From Savagea sp. (GTDB lineage Bacteria > Bacillota > Bacilli > Bacillales_A > Planococcaceae), in contig JASLCF010000114.1 in NCBI GenBank assembly GCA_030146155.1, forward strand, positions 1 through 44,718: a stretch of DNA of 44,718 bases, written 5' to 3'. The notes beneath the pieces were generated by a model. The model worked only from the letters and a program-made list of their open reading frames with translations, made no database searches and was not told the origin of the DNA. The translations under genes were made by a program, and so were the position numbers. Positions 32,732 to 40,460 of this stretch are shown in pieces. How positions within the stretch are numbered: the first letter of the stretch is position 1; the number at the start of each line of letters is the position of its first letter.

Positions 32732-33523
32732 TCACACAATATAACCGATTGAGCGTAAGACATTATTCATAAAAGCATCCATATATAAAGCAATTTGTTT
32801 TCGCTCTGGCTCTTGTAATAAATCGTGATAACAATTTTTCCACACTTTAAATTGAAGTTCATCTAAGTGTTGGTGAGCAATCCAAAGCTTTGCATAATCA
32901 ATATTTGTTACGCGGTCATGTGAACCTAACATAAAGAGCGTAGGGACATTTTGCATCGCTTTAGGGGATTGTTCAATCGTACGCATTAATAGTTGGATAT
33001 CATTGTACCAAGCCGGTGTAATCACAGCACTGTATTTTTCATCTGCTTCAAATTCTTTGATACGGTCATCACTCTTTGTTAATAACCTTGGATCAATGGA
33101 ATGATCCACTTTTGCACTTGGATTCAACTTATTTAAAACAGAGGATATTTTTGGCGGTTGATGTTGCAATGACAACCACGGAGAAGTAATAATAATGCCT
33201 GCACACTCGATTTTTTCTTTTTGAAGCAAACGTAGTAATAAGGTTGCTCCAAATCCATGTCCGATAATAAAGTAAGGTAAATTTTCATGTTCGCACACTT
33301 CAATTAACTTTTTCACATAATTTGTATACGTTTCTACTAAATCATTATGTACATGATTCTCTATGCCATGTCCTGGTAAGTCTCCCATAATTACATGATA
33401 TTGTTGACTTCTCAATTGTTGTGTCACCCATGCGTAACGACTATGATGCTCATACGCACTGTGAAGTATTCCGACGACTGCTTTTGCTCGTCCTTCTGCT
33501 TCCCATTTCCACATCGCTGTCAT
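32732..33523 (-). CDS. ytpA: YtpA-like alpha/beta hydrolase lacking the nucleophile serine
   Basis: 263 residues, lysophospholipase-type hydrolase fold. MGDLPGHG and the acid and histidine regions (GSHDRVTNID, WKNCYHDLLQEPER) fit B. subtilis YtpA, the enzyme linked to bacilysocin synthesis. The nucleophile elbow, however, reads IIGHGFGATL, so the catalytic serine of GHSxG is glycine (codon GGA). It may be inactive as a hydrolase or use another residue. Divergent from ytoA, as in B. subtilis gene order. Confidence 0.78.
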   Translation of the reverse strand: MTAMWKWEAEGRAKAVVGILHSAYEHHSRYAWVTQQLRSQQYHVIMGDLPGHGIENHVHNDLVETYTNYVKKLIEVCEHENLPYFIIGHGFGATLLLRLLQKEKIECAGIIITSPWLSLQHQPPKISSVLNKLNPSAKVDHSIDPRLLTKSDDRIKEFEADEKYSAVITPAWYNDIQLLMRTIEQSPKAMQNVPTLFMLGSHDRVTNIDYAKLWIAHQHLDELQFKVWKNCYHDLLQEPERKQIALYMDAFMNNVLRSIGYIV

Positions 33524-33593
33524 CTCTCTTTCAATCTAACATTCTTTTTGATACGCTTATTATACATGAATTTAATAGAAGTGAGGGGACAAT

Positions 33594-34106
33594 ATGATTT
33601 ATCCTTATTATGATAAGATTCCTAAAGTCGATGCCAGTGTTTTTATTGCCGATTATGCCACAATTACTGGTGATGTTACAATTGGAGCAATGAGTTCAAT
33701 TTGGTTTAATGCAGTCATTCGTGGTGATGTTTCTCCAACAATTATAGGAGAACGTGTCAACATTCAAGATTTTGCTTGTTTGCATCAAAGTCCTGCTTTT
33801 CCTTTAATTATTGAAGATGATGCTACAATTGGCCATCGTGCAACTTTGCATAGTTGCCATATTAAAAGAAATGCATTAATTGGGATGGATGCCACTGTCC
33901 TCGACGGAGCAATCATAGGAGAAGGGGCATTCATTGGTGCTGGGAGTCTAGTACCCCCTGGAAAAGAAATTCCAGATGGGATGATGGCATATGGTTCGCC
34001 CGTTCGAGTCGTTCGCCCTCTAACTGAAGCGGAAAAAGAGGATATGCAACGAATCCGCTCAGAGTATGTTGAAAAAGGACAATATTATCGTTCTCTTCAA
34101 AAATAA
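33594..34106 (+). CDS. ytoA: Gamma-carbonic anhydrase-like hexapeptide protein (YtoA)
   Basis: 170 residues forming a left-handed beta helix of hexapeptide repeats (ATITGDVTIG, MDATVLDGAIIGEGAFIGAG). Histidines in FACLHQSP and GHRATLHSCH are in the positions of the metal ligands of gamma-class enzymes, so metal binding is plausible. GAGGGGAC precedes the ATG. Separated from metK by a shared terminator. Confidence 0.88.
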   Translation: MIYPYYDKIPKVDASVFIADYATITGDVTIGAMSSIWFNAVIRGDVSPTIIGERVNIQDFACLHQSPAFPLIIEDDATIGHRATLHSCHIKRNALIGMDATVLDGAIIGEGAFIGAGSLVPPGKEIPDGMMAYGSPVRVVRPLTEAEKEDMQRIRSEYVEKGQYYRSLQK

Positions 34107-34143
34107 AAAATCAGGTGCTTATTGAATAAGCGCCTGATTTTTT
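34105..34143. terminator. Bidirectional terminator between ytoA and metK
   Basis: 17-bp stem with one G-U pair (34105-34121 with 34127-34143), A-run on the left and T-run on the right; it contains the ytoA stop and ends next to the metK stop. Confidence 0.88.
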
Positions 34144-34144
34144 A

Positions 34145-35335
34145 CTATGCTTTTACTAACTGTTGAAGTTCTTCTACTTTATCTGTACGTTCCCATGGTA
34201 AGTCGACGTCTGTTCGACCAAAGTGACCATATGCTGCTGTCGCTTGATAAATAGGACGTAATAAGTCTAGCATCTGAATAATTCCAGCAGGACGTAAATC
34301 AAATGTTTTTCGAACGGCTGCGACCAATTGCTCTTCTGAAACAGTACCTGTACCAAACGTATCTACTGCAATCGATACCGGTTCAGCAACGCCAATTGCA
34401 TAGGCGATTTGTACTTCACAATGTGTCGCTAATCCTGCCGCTACAATATTTTTGGCAACATAACGTGCGGCATAAGAAGCTGAGCGGTCTACTTTAGTAG
34501 CATCTTTTCCTGAGAATGCACCACCACCATGACGTGCATACCCTCCATAAGTGTCTACAATAATCTTTCTTCCGGTTAATCCTGCATCTCCTTGCGGCCC
34601 TCCAATCACAAAACGACCTGTAGGATTAATAAAGTATTTTGTTTGTTCATCGAGTAATGAAGCAGGAACAATTGGACGAATAACATGTTCGAGAATGTCT
34701 TTTTCAATTTGTTCATTGGTCGCTTCTGGATGATGTTGAGTAGATAATACAATTGTATCTACACGAACAGGTCTATTATTCTCATCGTATTCTACAGTCA
34801 CTTGGGTCTTTCCGTCCGGACGTAAATAAGGAATCGTTTCATTTTTTCTGACATCTGCCAGACGCTTGGATAACTGATGTGCCAAACTAATTGGAAGAGG
34901 CATCAGTTCTTCAGTTTCATTATTTGCATAACCAAACATTAATCCTTGGTCACCCGCACCAATTGCGTCAAGTTCATCTTCTGATAATTGGCGAACTTCC
35001 AAAGCCTGATTGACTCCTTGTGCAATATCTGGTGATTGTTCATCGATTGCTGTTAAAACTGCTGACGTTTCCCAATCAAAACCATATTTTGCTCGCGTGT
35101 ACCCAATTTCTTTTACAGTATCACGCACAACTTTTGGAATGTCTACATAAGTTGAAGTGGTGATCTCACCTGCCACTAAAACAAGTCCAGTTGTAATCGT
35201 CGTTTCACAAGCTACACGTGCAGTTGGATCTTCTGCTAAAATCGCATCTAGGATCGCGTCTGAGATTTGGTCACACATTTTATCCGGATGACCTTCAGTA
35301 ACTGATTCAGATGTAAATAATCTTCGGTTTGTCAT
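34145..35335 (-). CDS. metK: S-adenosylmethionine synthetase MetK
   Basis: 396 residues; makes S-adenosylmethionine from methionine and ATP. Family motifs present: FTSESVTEGHPDKMCDQISDAI (N-terminal ATP/methionine site), GAGDQGLMFGYA, GRFVIGGPQGDAGLTGRKI and GGGAFSGKDATKVDRSA. The frame is open to 35398, but MTNRRLF at 35335 has AGGAGG upstream. Its leader carries a full S-box riboswitch, so synthesis stops when SAM is abundant. Confidence 0.97.
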   Translation of the reverse strand: MTNRRLFTSESVTEGHPDKMCDQISDAILDAILAEDPTARVACETTITTGLVLVAGEITTSTYVDIPKVVRDTVKEIGYTRAKYGFDWETSAVLTAIDEQSPDIAQGVNQALEVRQLSEDELDAIGAGDQGLMFGYANNETEELMPLPISLAHQLSKRLADVRKNETIPYLRPDGKTQVTVEYDENNRPVRVDTIVLSTQHHPEATNEQIEKDILEHVIRPIVPASLLDEQTKYFINPTGRFVIGGPQGDAGLTGRKIIVDTYGGYARHGGGAFSGKDATKVDRSASYAARYVAKNIVAAGLATHCEVQIAYAIGVAEPVSIAVDTFGTGTVSEEQLVAAVRKTFDLRPAGIIQMLDLLRPIYQATAAYGHFGRTDVDLPWERTDKVEELQQLVKA

Positions 35336-35434
35336 TATTTTTCCTCCTAATTGGCCTTGCATAAATTTACGGAACTCCGCTTTCCCATTGCACTTCATTC
35401 TTTATTACCCAGGAAATGTGCTTTTTTTCCATAC

Positions 35435-35611
35435 AAAAAGCCTTTCACTCATAAGATTATGAGAGAAAGGCATAGCTTCTAAAGTACGCACCTTTCACTC
35501 TTATCGTCCAAGGAGATCCTTGCTTTCAGGTTGGCACCTTCGCATGCAGTGAAAACATGCAGGTTGCCGGGCTTCAAAGGGCCTGTCCCTCCACCAACTC
35601 GGGATAAGAGT
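35435..35611 (-). ncRNA. SAM-I (S-box) riboswitch of metK
   Basis: Read on the minus strand, the aptamer starts with CTCTTATCCCGAG, continues with GGTGGAGGGAC and GCCCGGCAACC, and closes with GATAAGAG, all hallmarks of the S-box (about 35498-35611). The expression platform is a 13-bp terminator hairpin with one mismatch (35440-35452 with 35459-35471) followed by TTTTT. SAM binding is expected to favour termination. Confidence 0.96.
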
Positions 35612-35627
35612 ATCCGTTTCAACAACA

Positions 35628-35656
35628 ATCTTACAAAACCGTGTCGAATTTGTCAA
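35628..35656 (-). promoter_or_regulatory. SigA promoter of metK
   Basis: Perfect -35 TTGACA (35651-35656) and -10 TAAGAT (35628-35633) on the minus strand, spacer 17; transcription would start just upstream of the riboswitch. Confidence 0.85.
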
Positions 35657-35694
35657 ACTTAAATGATTTATTGTGATTGATTTCACTAAAAAAA

Positions 35695-35743
35695 TAGACT
35701 AAATTTTTTAATGTGTTATACTAATTACGAAATGTGCTATCAC
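35695..35743 (+). promoter_or_regulatory. pckA promoter with CcpN-like boxes
   Basis: TAGACT (35695-35700) and TATACT (35717-35722), spacer 16. TGTGTTATACT (35712-35722) agrees at every position with the CcpN consensus TRTGHYATAYW and covers the -10. A partial second copy, TGTGCTATCAC, starts at 35733. CcpN represses gluconeogenic genes such as pckA and gapB when sugars are present. Confidence 0.65.
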
Positions 35744-35791
35744 AACTATTTTTTGTAGATAAAATATAAGATTAAAGGTAGGTATGTACAC

Positions 35792-37378
35792 ATGATTACA
35801 CCAAAAACAACACCTGAGCTACAACAATTACTAGCAAATGATAATATCACTTTCCAACCATCTGTCGCTACATTAGTAGAGAAAGTAGTGACGCGTGGCG
35901 AAGGAAAAATTACAGCTGACGGTGCAATCGTAGCTGAAACAGGTAAATATACAGGACGTTCTCCTAAAGATAAATTTACTGTTGAAGAAGATGAAACAAA
36001 AGATGCAATTAGTTGGGGAAAAGTTAACCGCCCAATTTCATCAGAAGTATTCGATAACCTCTACAACAAAGTGACTGACTATTTAGCACAAAAAGATGAA
36101 TTATTTGTATTTAAAGGATTCGCTGGAGCAGACAAAGACTCTCGTTTAGCGATTCAAGTAGTGAATGAGTATGCATGGCATAACCTTTTTGTTCATCAAC
36201 TCTTTATTCGCCCTTCTGCAGAAGAGTTAAAAACGCATGAAGCTCAATTTACAATTGTTTCTGCTCCTTCTTTTAAAGCAGATCCTGCTGTTGATGGTAC
36301 AAATTCGGAAGCCTTCGTTTTAGTTTCATTTGAAAAACAAATTGTTCTTATCGGCGGTACTGAATATGCTGGAGAAATGAAAAAATCTATTTTCGGCATT
36401 ATGAACTACTTATTACCTTCTGAAGGCATCTTACCTATGCATTGTTCTGCAAACGTGGGTGAAGAAGGTGACGTTGCGTTATTCTTCGGTCTTTCAGGAA
36501 CAGGGAAAACAACACTATCTGCTGATGCTAAACGTAAACTAATCGGGGATGATGAACACGGTTGGTCAGATAACGGTGTATTCAATATTGAAGGTGGATG
36601 CTACGCAAAAACAATCAATCTATCAGAAGAAAAAGAACCTGAAATTTACAATGCGATTCGATTTGGTTCAGTATTAGAAAACGTAGTGATTGATGAAGAT
36701 TCACGTCAAGCTGATTATGATGATAATCGTTTAACAGAAAATACACGTGCTGCTTATCCAATTCAGTACATCGACAATATTGTTGATCCATCTGTAGCAG
36801 GTCACCCAAAAACAATTGTCTTTTTAACAGCAGATGCATTTGGCGTATTACCTCCGATTTCAAAATTAACAAAAGAGCAAGCAATGTACCACTTCTTAAG
36901 TGGCTTTACATCTAAGTTAGCAGGTACTGAACGTGGAGTGACAGAACCTGAAGCAACTTTCTCTTCTTGTTTCGGAGAGCCTTTCTTACCTTTACATCCT
37001 ACAAAATATGCAGAAATGCTTGGAGATAAAATTGATGAGCATGATGCACAAGTATTCTTAGTGAACACAGGATGGTCTGGTGGAGAGTATGGCGTTGGTA
37101 AGCGTATGGATTTAAAATATACGCGTGCGATGGTCAACGCTGCAATTGAAGGTAAATTAAACGACGTAGAAACAGAAATGAACGAAATCTTTGGACTTGC
37201 AATGCCTACAGCAATTGAAGGTGTACCAAGTGAAGTATTAAACCCTCGTAACGTATGGGCTAGTGGAGAAGCTTACGATGCGAAGGCAAAAGAATTAGCA
37301 GATTTATTCCGTGAAAACTTCAAACGCTTTGGTGAAGTTTCTGAAGAAATTGAAAAAAACGGCGGACCTCTTGCTTAA
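35792..37378 (+). CDS. pckA: Phosphoenolpyruvate carboxykinase (ATP)
   Basis: 528 residues; converts oxaloacetate to PEP at the start of gluconeogenesis. TGKYTGRSPKDKF binds substrate, GLSGTGKTTLSADAKR is the kinase-1a P-loop, GDDEHGWSDNGVFNIEGGCYAK holds metal ligands, and the C-terminus has RMDLKYTRAM. Length is typical. AAAGGTAGG lies nine bases before the ATG. Divergent from metK as in B. subtilis, and followed by a shared terminator. Confidence 0.97.
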   Translation: MITPKTTPELQQLLANDNITFQPSVATLVEKVVTRGEGKITADGAIVAETGKYTGRSPKDKFTVEEDETKDAISWGKVNRPISSEVFDNLYNKVTDYLAQKDELFVFKGFAGADKDSRLAIQVVNEYAWHNLFVHQLFIRPSAEELKTHEAQFTIVSAPSFKADPAVDGTNSEAFVLVSFEKQIVLIGGTEYAGEMKKSIFGIMNYLLPSEGILPMHCSANVGEEGDVALFFGLSGTGKTTLSADAKRKLIGDDEHGWSDNGVFNIEGGCYAKTINLSEEKEPEIYNAIRFGSVLENVVIDEDSRQADYDDNRLTENTRAAYPIQYIDNIVDPSVAGHPKTIVFLTADAFGVLPPISKLTKEQAMYHFLSGFTSKLAGTERGVTEPEATFSSCFGEPFLPLHPTKYAEMLGDKIDEHDAQVFLVNTGWSGGEYGVGKRMDLKYTRAMVNAAIEGKLNDVETEMNEIFGLAMPTAIEGVPSEVLNPRNVWASGEAYDAKAKELADLFRENFKRFGEVSEEIEKNGGPLA

Positions 37379-37391
37379 TCATTAATCGCTC

Positions 37392-37426
37392 AAAAAAGAA
37401 CTGACAGCTGTCGTCAGTTCTTTTTT
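37392..37426. terminator. Bidirectional terminator after pckA
   Basis: Perfect 14-bp stem AAAAAAGAACTGAC (37392-37405) with 37413-37426, ending in seven T; the stop of the convergent gene lies inside its right arm. Confidence 0.9.
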
Positions 37427-37872
37427 TCATCTATTTTTAAATGAATGGTATCTTTTTCTATTTGCTCAATCACAAAAGGCTGTTGATCCTTCATAGAAAC
37501 ATGTTGAAAATCTTGATTCACAAAATAATAATGATAAAAGTCCGCATAACCTGATGCATAATAAATAACTTCTTTCCCTTTTGTTAAAATGACAAATACA
37601 GTCCCTTCATTCACTGTAGAACGATAGGCATCAAAAGGAAAACCTAATGTATCCTCTACTTGTGTTTTTGAAGTATAAGGTTCAAATGAGTAGAATTCGT
37701 CCCATTCAAAAGGAAATAATTGATCTAAAGTAATTTGTTGCCCTTCCTTAAATGTAGCAATTTGTTCTTTGACTTTTTTATTTTGGAGCGTGGCCTCAAC
37801 CATTGACCCTCCTAATTTCCATGCAATTAAACCAATCAAAAGTGCTACTGCAAACAATGTATATTTTTTCAT
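37414..37872 (-). CDS. Small membrane-anchored protein of unknown function
   Basis: 152 residues. N-terminal helix (5-22) as signal or anchor, then a basic segment and an extracellular domain with DQLFPFEWDEFYSFEPYTS, a Trp-Asp-aromatic motif seen in small secreted Firmicutes proteins of unknown role, and repeated tyrosines (YYASGYADFYHYYF). No cysteine. GGAGTTC precedes the ATG. It follows ytmA by 13 bases and occupies the place between ytmA and pckA. Confidence 0.65.
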   Translation of the reverse strand: MKKYTLFAVALLIGLIAWKLGGSMVEATLQNKKVKEQIATFKEGQQITLDQLFPFEWDEFYSFEPYTSKTQVEDTLGFPFDAYRSTVNEGTVFVILTKGKEVIYYASGYADFYHYYFVNQDFQHVSMKDQQPFVIEQIEKDTIHLKIDEKKN

Positions 37873-37885
37873 AAGAACTCCTTTG

Positions 37886-38674
37886 TTATCTAGCTTGTTG
37901 CTTCATCCAACGGACTACTTTTCGTACGAGTTGTCGATTCTCTTTCCCTGGAATAAAATGAGTGAAGTTTTTAAAGGTATAAAGAGTCACTTCTTTTCCC
38001 TCTGCGGTTAACTGTTCGTATAAATGAATGGCTTGTTTATAATGCACATGTTCATCTTGCTCTCCGTGTAGAATCAATAAGGGATGTTGAATACGATATA
38101 ATTGTTGAAGAGGATTGCGGTGACGATAATTTTCAACGCCAGTGTTTGTTGATTTTCCAATCACTCGTTTCATCATTCTTCTCATATCTATTCTTTCAGC
38201 ATACGTCGCAATGATATCACTCATCCCTGCCCATATGACTGTACTTCTAATATCATCTCTGGCTGCTGCTGTCCAAAGTGCCATAGCTCCGCCTCTAGAG
38301 TATCCAATGATATGTAACGATGTCTGGTCCACACTTGCAATTTGTTTTAATACATCTACACCAGAAATAGCATCTTGTACTTCACTATGGACAAACTCAT
38401 CCCTACCTTCACTTCCACGATTCCCTCGATAATAAGGTGCAAATACAATCATTCCTTGTATAGCAAATTGTGCAATCCTTGCAGGTCTTACTGTGCCGAT
38501 AGATTGTATCCCACCTCTCAAATACAGTAATCCCGGATACACTCCTTGTGTTTTCGGACGTGCTAACATACCTTTTACGCGAAAATCGTCACTCCAATAA
38601 GTCACTTCTTCAAGAATAACCATTGGATTCGGACTAGGAAATCGTCTTCTGTCGATAATTGTTCCACTACTCAT
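37886..38674 (-). CDS. ytmA: YtmA-like alpha/beta hydrolase (prolyl oligopeptidase type)
   Basis: 262 residues. LYLRGGIQSIGTVRPARIAQFA and VFAPYYRGNRGSEG match the oxyanion region; the nucleophile is the serine in IGYSRGGAMAL, the acid lies in LHGEQDEHV and the histidine in FTHFIPGKENR. Substrate unknown, probably a small ester or peptide. The ATG overlaps the ytkD stop by eight bases, with no strong ribosome site, so it depends on coupling. Gene order as in B. subtilis. Confidence 0.85.
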   Translation of the reverse strand: MSSGTIIDRRRFPSPNPMVILEEVTYWSDDFRVKGMLARPKTQGVYPGLLYLRGGIQSIGTVRPARIAQFAIQGMIVFAPYYRGNRGSEGRDEFVHSEVQDAISGVDVLKQIASVDQTSLHIIGYSRGGAMALWTAAARDDIRSTVIWAGMSDIIATYAERIDMRRMMKRVIGKSTNTGVENYRHRNPLQQLYRIQHPLLILHGEQDEHVHYKQAIHLYEQLTAEGKEVTLYTFKNFTHFIPGKENRQLVRKVVRWMKQQAR

Positions 38675-39122
38675 ACTGTTCGACTCTTTGCATCAATAAT
38701 AAGATTCCTTCATCTTTCATATGAAAACTCAATTGCGTACTCGTGACAAACTCTTCCGTCGTCCACAATAGCGTCGCTGAAGTTTCCATAAAAGAGTGTT
38801 GCTCTTCAATTTCAACGACTTGACCTGTATAGACTACTTTACAAAAAGGAGGCTGAGCATCCACAACATATTCACCTACATAAGATAAATCTTTAATCGT
38901 TGCTCCTGTTTCTTCATAGACTTCTCGAATAGCCGCTTCTTTTAACCCTTCATTCGCTTCTACTTTACCACCGGGGAATTCAATTCCTCGTGTACGATGC
39001 TTCGTTAACAACCATTTCCCATGATATTTTGCAATAATTAATACATGCTGTGGCTTAATGTCATGCTCATAAGGGTCATAGTAAAGAGTCACCTGTTCTT
39101 TTTGAATTGATAATTCTTTCAT
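38667..39122 (-). CDS. ytkD: NUDIX hydrolase YtkD
   Basis: 151 residues with a complete Nudix box, from GGKVEANEG to REVYEETGA, that binds magnesium and pyrophosphate. YtkD of B. subtilis hydrolyses nucleoside triphosphates, including 8-oxo-dGTP, and also affects RNA 5'-end processing. GGAGGAATAAGG lies directly behind the terminator hairpin at 39137-39176, so the gene depends on readthrough or a promoter hidden in that hairpin. Confidence 0.88.
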   Translation of the reverse strand: MKELSIQKEQVTLYYDPYEHDIKPQHVLIIAKYHGKWLLTKHRTRGIEFPGGKVEANEGLKEAAIREVYEETGATIKDLSYVGEYVVDAQPPFCKVVYTGQVVEIEEQHSFMETSATLLWTTEEFVTSTQLSFHMKDEGILLLMQRVEQYE

Positions 39123-39136
39123 CCTTATTCCTCCTC

Positions 39137-39176
39137 AAAAAAGTGTATACTCTTAAATAAGAGTATACACTTTTTT
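39137..39176 (-). terminator. Terminator between the YjfB-like gene and ytkD
   Basis: Perfect 18-bp stem (39137-39154 with 39159-39176, loop AAAT), with T6 on the minus strand at 39137-39142. It ends four bases before the ytkD ribosome site. The right side also has T7 for the plus strand, but no plus-strand gene precedes it. Confidence 0.85.
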
Positions 39177-39182
39177 TCTTCC

Positions 39183-39362
39183 TTAAGCCTTCAAATCAAT
39201 TGAATGACCTTTATAAGGATGTTGTGCTGGTTGTTCTGGCATTCCTTTAAGCATATCTGATGCAGCCTGCGTGCTCATCGCTAAACTCTTATTCATTACA
39301 CTCATTTGAACGAGTGACTGCAAACTTTGTAATTGATTACCCATCATTGCATTGATTTCCAT
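39183..39362 (-). CDS. Small YjfB-like protein (putative motility protein family)
   Basis: 59 codons: starts MEINAMMGNQLQSLQSLVQM and ends HPYKGHSIDLKA. Methionine/glutamine-rich helix with VMNKSLAMSTQAASDML, the pattern of the short YjfB family, whose name comes from distant flagellar association but whose function is unknown. AAAGGAG and GGGTGA precede the ATG at 39362. The length, ribosome site and a following strong terminator support a real gene. No flagellar genes lie nearby. Confidence 0.7.
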   Translation of the reverse strand: MEINAMMGNQLQSLQSLVQMSVMNKSLAMSTQAASDMLKGMPEQPAQHPYKGHSIDLKA

Positions 39363-39478
39363 TTCACCCAGCTCCTTTCCCTATTATTATCGACCAAATC
39401 TGTTTCTATTTAAGTAGAAACAAATTGATTGTACTTCTCACTATAACTCGATAAAATACGTTTGAAGGGAAGATGAAC

Positions 39479-39718
39479 ATGAAAAAAGTACTCGTTAAAA
39501 GTATTCAAGGTTATCAAAAATATATATCGCCTCTGACCCCACCTAGTTGCCGTTTCACACCTACTTGCTCTCACTATGGGATTGAAGCCATTGAAACGCA
39601 TGGTGCAATGAAAGGCACAGCATTAACCATTAAGAGAATTTCAAAATGTCATCCTTTTCATAAAGGAGAATATTACGACCCAGTGCCACCTAAAAAAGAC
39701 AAAGAAGCTGGAACATAA
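39479..39718 (+). CDS. yidD: Membrane protein insertion efficiency factor YidD (YtjA)
   Basis: 79 residues, the characteristic small protein that assists YidC/Oxa1-type insertion. Shows the full signature: amphipathic start IQGYQKYISP, then SCRFTPTCSHYGIEAIETHG with conserved cysteines, and KRISKCHPFHKGEYYDPVP. The ATG at 39479 is chosen over 39473 for its spacing from GAAGGGA. In B. subtilis ytjA lies in the same general neighbourhood between ytkD and the men genes. Confidence 0.93.
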   Translation: MKKVLVKSIQGYQKYISPLTPPSCRFTPTCSHYGIEAIETHGAMKGTALTIKRISKCHPFHKGEYYDPVPPKKDKEAGT

Positions 39719-39756
39719 GTCAAAATGGGATAGAAAAACAAAAATGACTATAATAG

Positions 39757-39801
39757 AAAACGCATGAAATTAAGGTTTTAACCTTTGATTTCATGCGTTT
39801 T
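39757..39801 (+). terminator. Terminator of yidD with AAAACGCATG core
   Basis: Perfect 14-bp stem AAAACGCATGAAAT (39757-39770) with 39788-39801, plus an inner AAGGT/ACCTT stem. AATAGAAAACGCATG is identical to the beginning of the hairpin at 12669-12683. Confidence 0.8.
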
Positions 39802-40180
39802 GACGAGTTCTTTTTAGAAGGGTTATCCCAATAACCCGTTGCTTTTCGTTCCAGATGGCCGTGTCCTTGGGGCGTTCGTTGAGTCGCTTCCTTCGCTTCG
39901 CTCTGTCCAGTGTCTCACCTGTAACGCTAAAATACCCAAGGAGGTCGCCATTTTGCACTTCAAGTGTATGATTATTCTTTTTGTTGTACATTTGATGTCG
40001 CCTTAACACGAGTAACGTTTTTACATGCTGTGAAATCGAACAATTCTTATTAACCACGGGTGTTTGTGCGGTAAACGGATGCTGGCACGCTTTACATAGA
40101 TATCGTTGCTTTTTAAAAGTCAATCAGTCAGATATATCTCAAGAAAAGGCAGTATAATAAATGAAGGTGGCATGCCTTTT
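39791..40180 (-). pseudogene. Remnant of an ISL3-family transposase
   Basis: FKKQRYLCKACQHPFTAQTP (start near 40117), then VVNKNC, is the second zinc-ribbon segment of ISL3-type transposases. Upstream, in another frame and after a stop, MPPSFIILPFLEIYLTD looks like the preceding segment, so there is a frameshift. After KTLL the frame does not continue into the HTH and DDE catalytic domain; the tail (RAKRRKRLNERPKDTAIW) is unlike the transposase. No intact transposase remains; the element cannot move by itself. Confidence 0.6.
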
Positions 40181-40376
40181 TATCGCTTAATTTTCCATTG
40201 ATCCACTTGCTTTTTTACATTAAAAGTTCCCAGCTGTCAACCATCTTCTTCAAAAATAACGTTAGTAAAATTCCATCATCTTCTCCAAAATCAGGAGAAG
40301 GTGATTTTCTTTCACCAACATGATCAATTATAAAACTGATACTCAAAGGTTTTGTCCCAACCAATTATATTTAGAC

Positions 40377-40405
40377 TTGCATTCTATTTTCTTCTGCGTT
40401 ATGAT
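40377..40405 (+). promoter_or_regulatory. SigA promoter of the zinc-binding lipoprotein gene
   Basis: TTGCAT (40377-40382) and TATGAT (40400-40405), spacer exactly 17. Transcription would begin near 40412, at the edge of the Zur-like box. Confidence 0.7.
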
Positions 40406-40413
40406 ATGAAATG

Positions 40414-40436
40414 TAAATCGTAATGATTACTATTTA
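40414..40436. promoter_or_regulatory. Zur box
   Basis: TAAATCGTAAT, G, ATTACTATTTA: a 23-base palindrome with one mismatched position, and one mismatch from the Bacillales Zur motif AAATCGTAATnATTACGATTT. It covers the predicted transcription start, so zinc-loaded Zur would repress the gene. Confidence 0.85.
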
Positions 40437-40460
40437 AAAAAATAGAAAGAAGGAATTCCC

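Larger units (their letters stand above)
39719..40376. other. Gene-poor region with decayed IS sequence
   Basis: Holds the yidD terminator (39757-39801), an ISL3 transposase remnant on the minus strand, and 40185-40376 with no gene. Near 40299-40312 a small hairpin GGTGA-TTTTCTT-TCACC could be residual IS end sequence, but I cannot identify terminal repeats or target duplication. Confidence 0.5.

Noticed and set aside
35501..35686. 61-codon minus-strand frame upstream of metK
   Set aside because: It lies within the S-box riboswitch and its promoter; the conserved bases are RNA aptamer, not codons.
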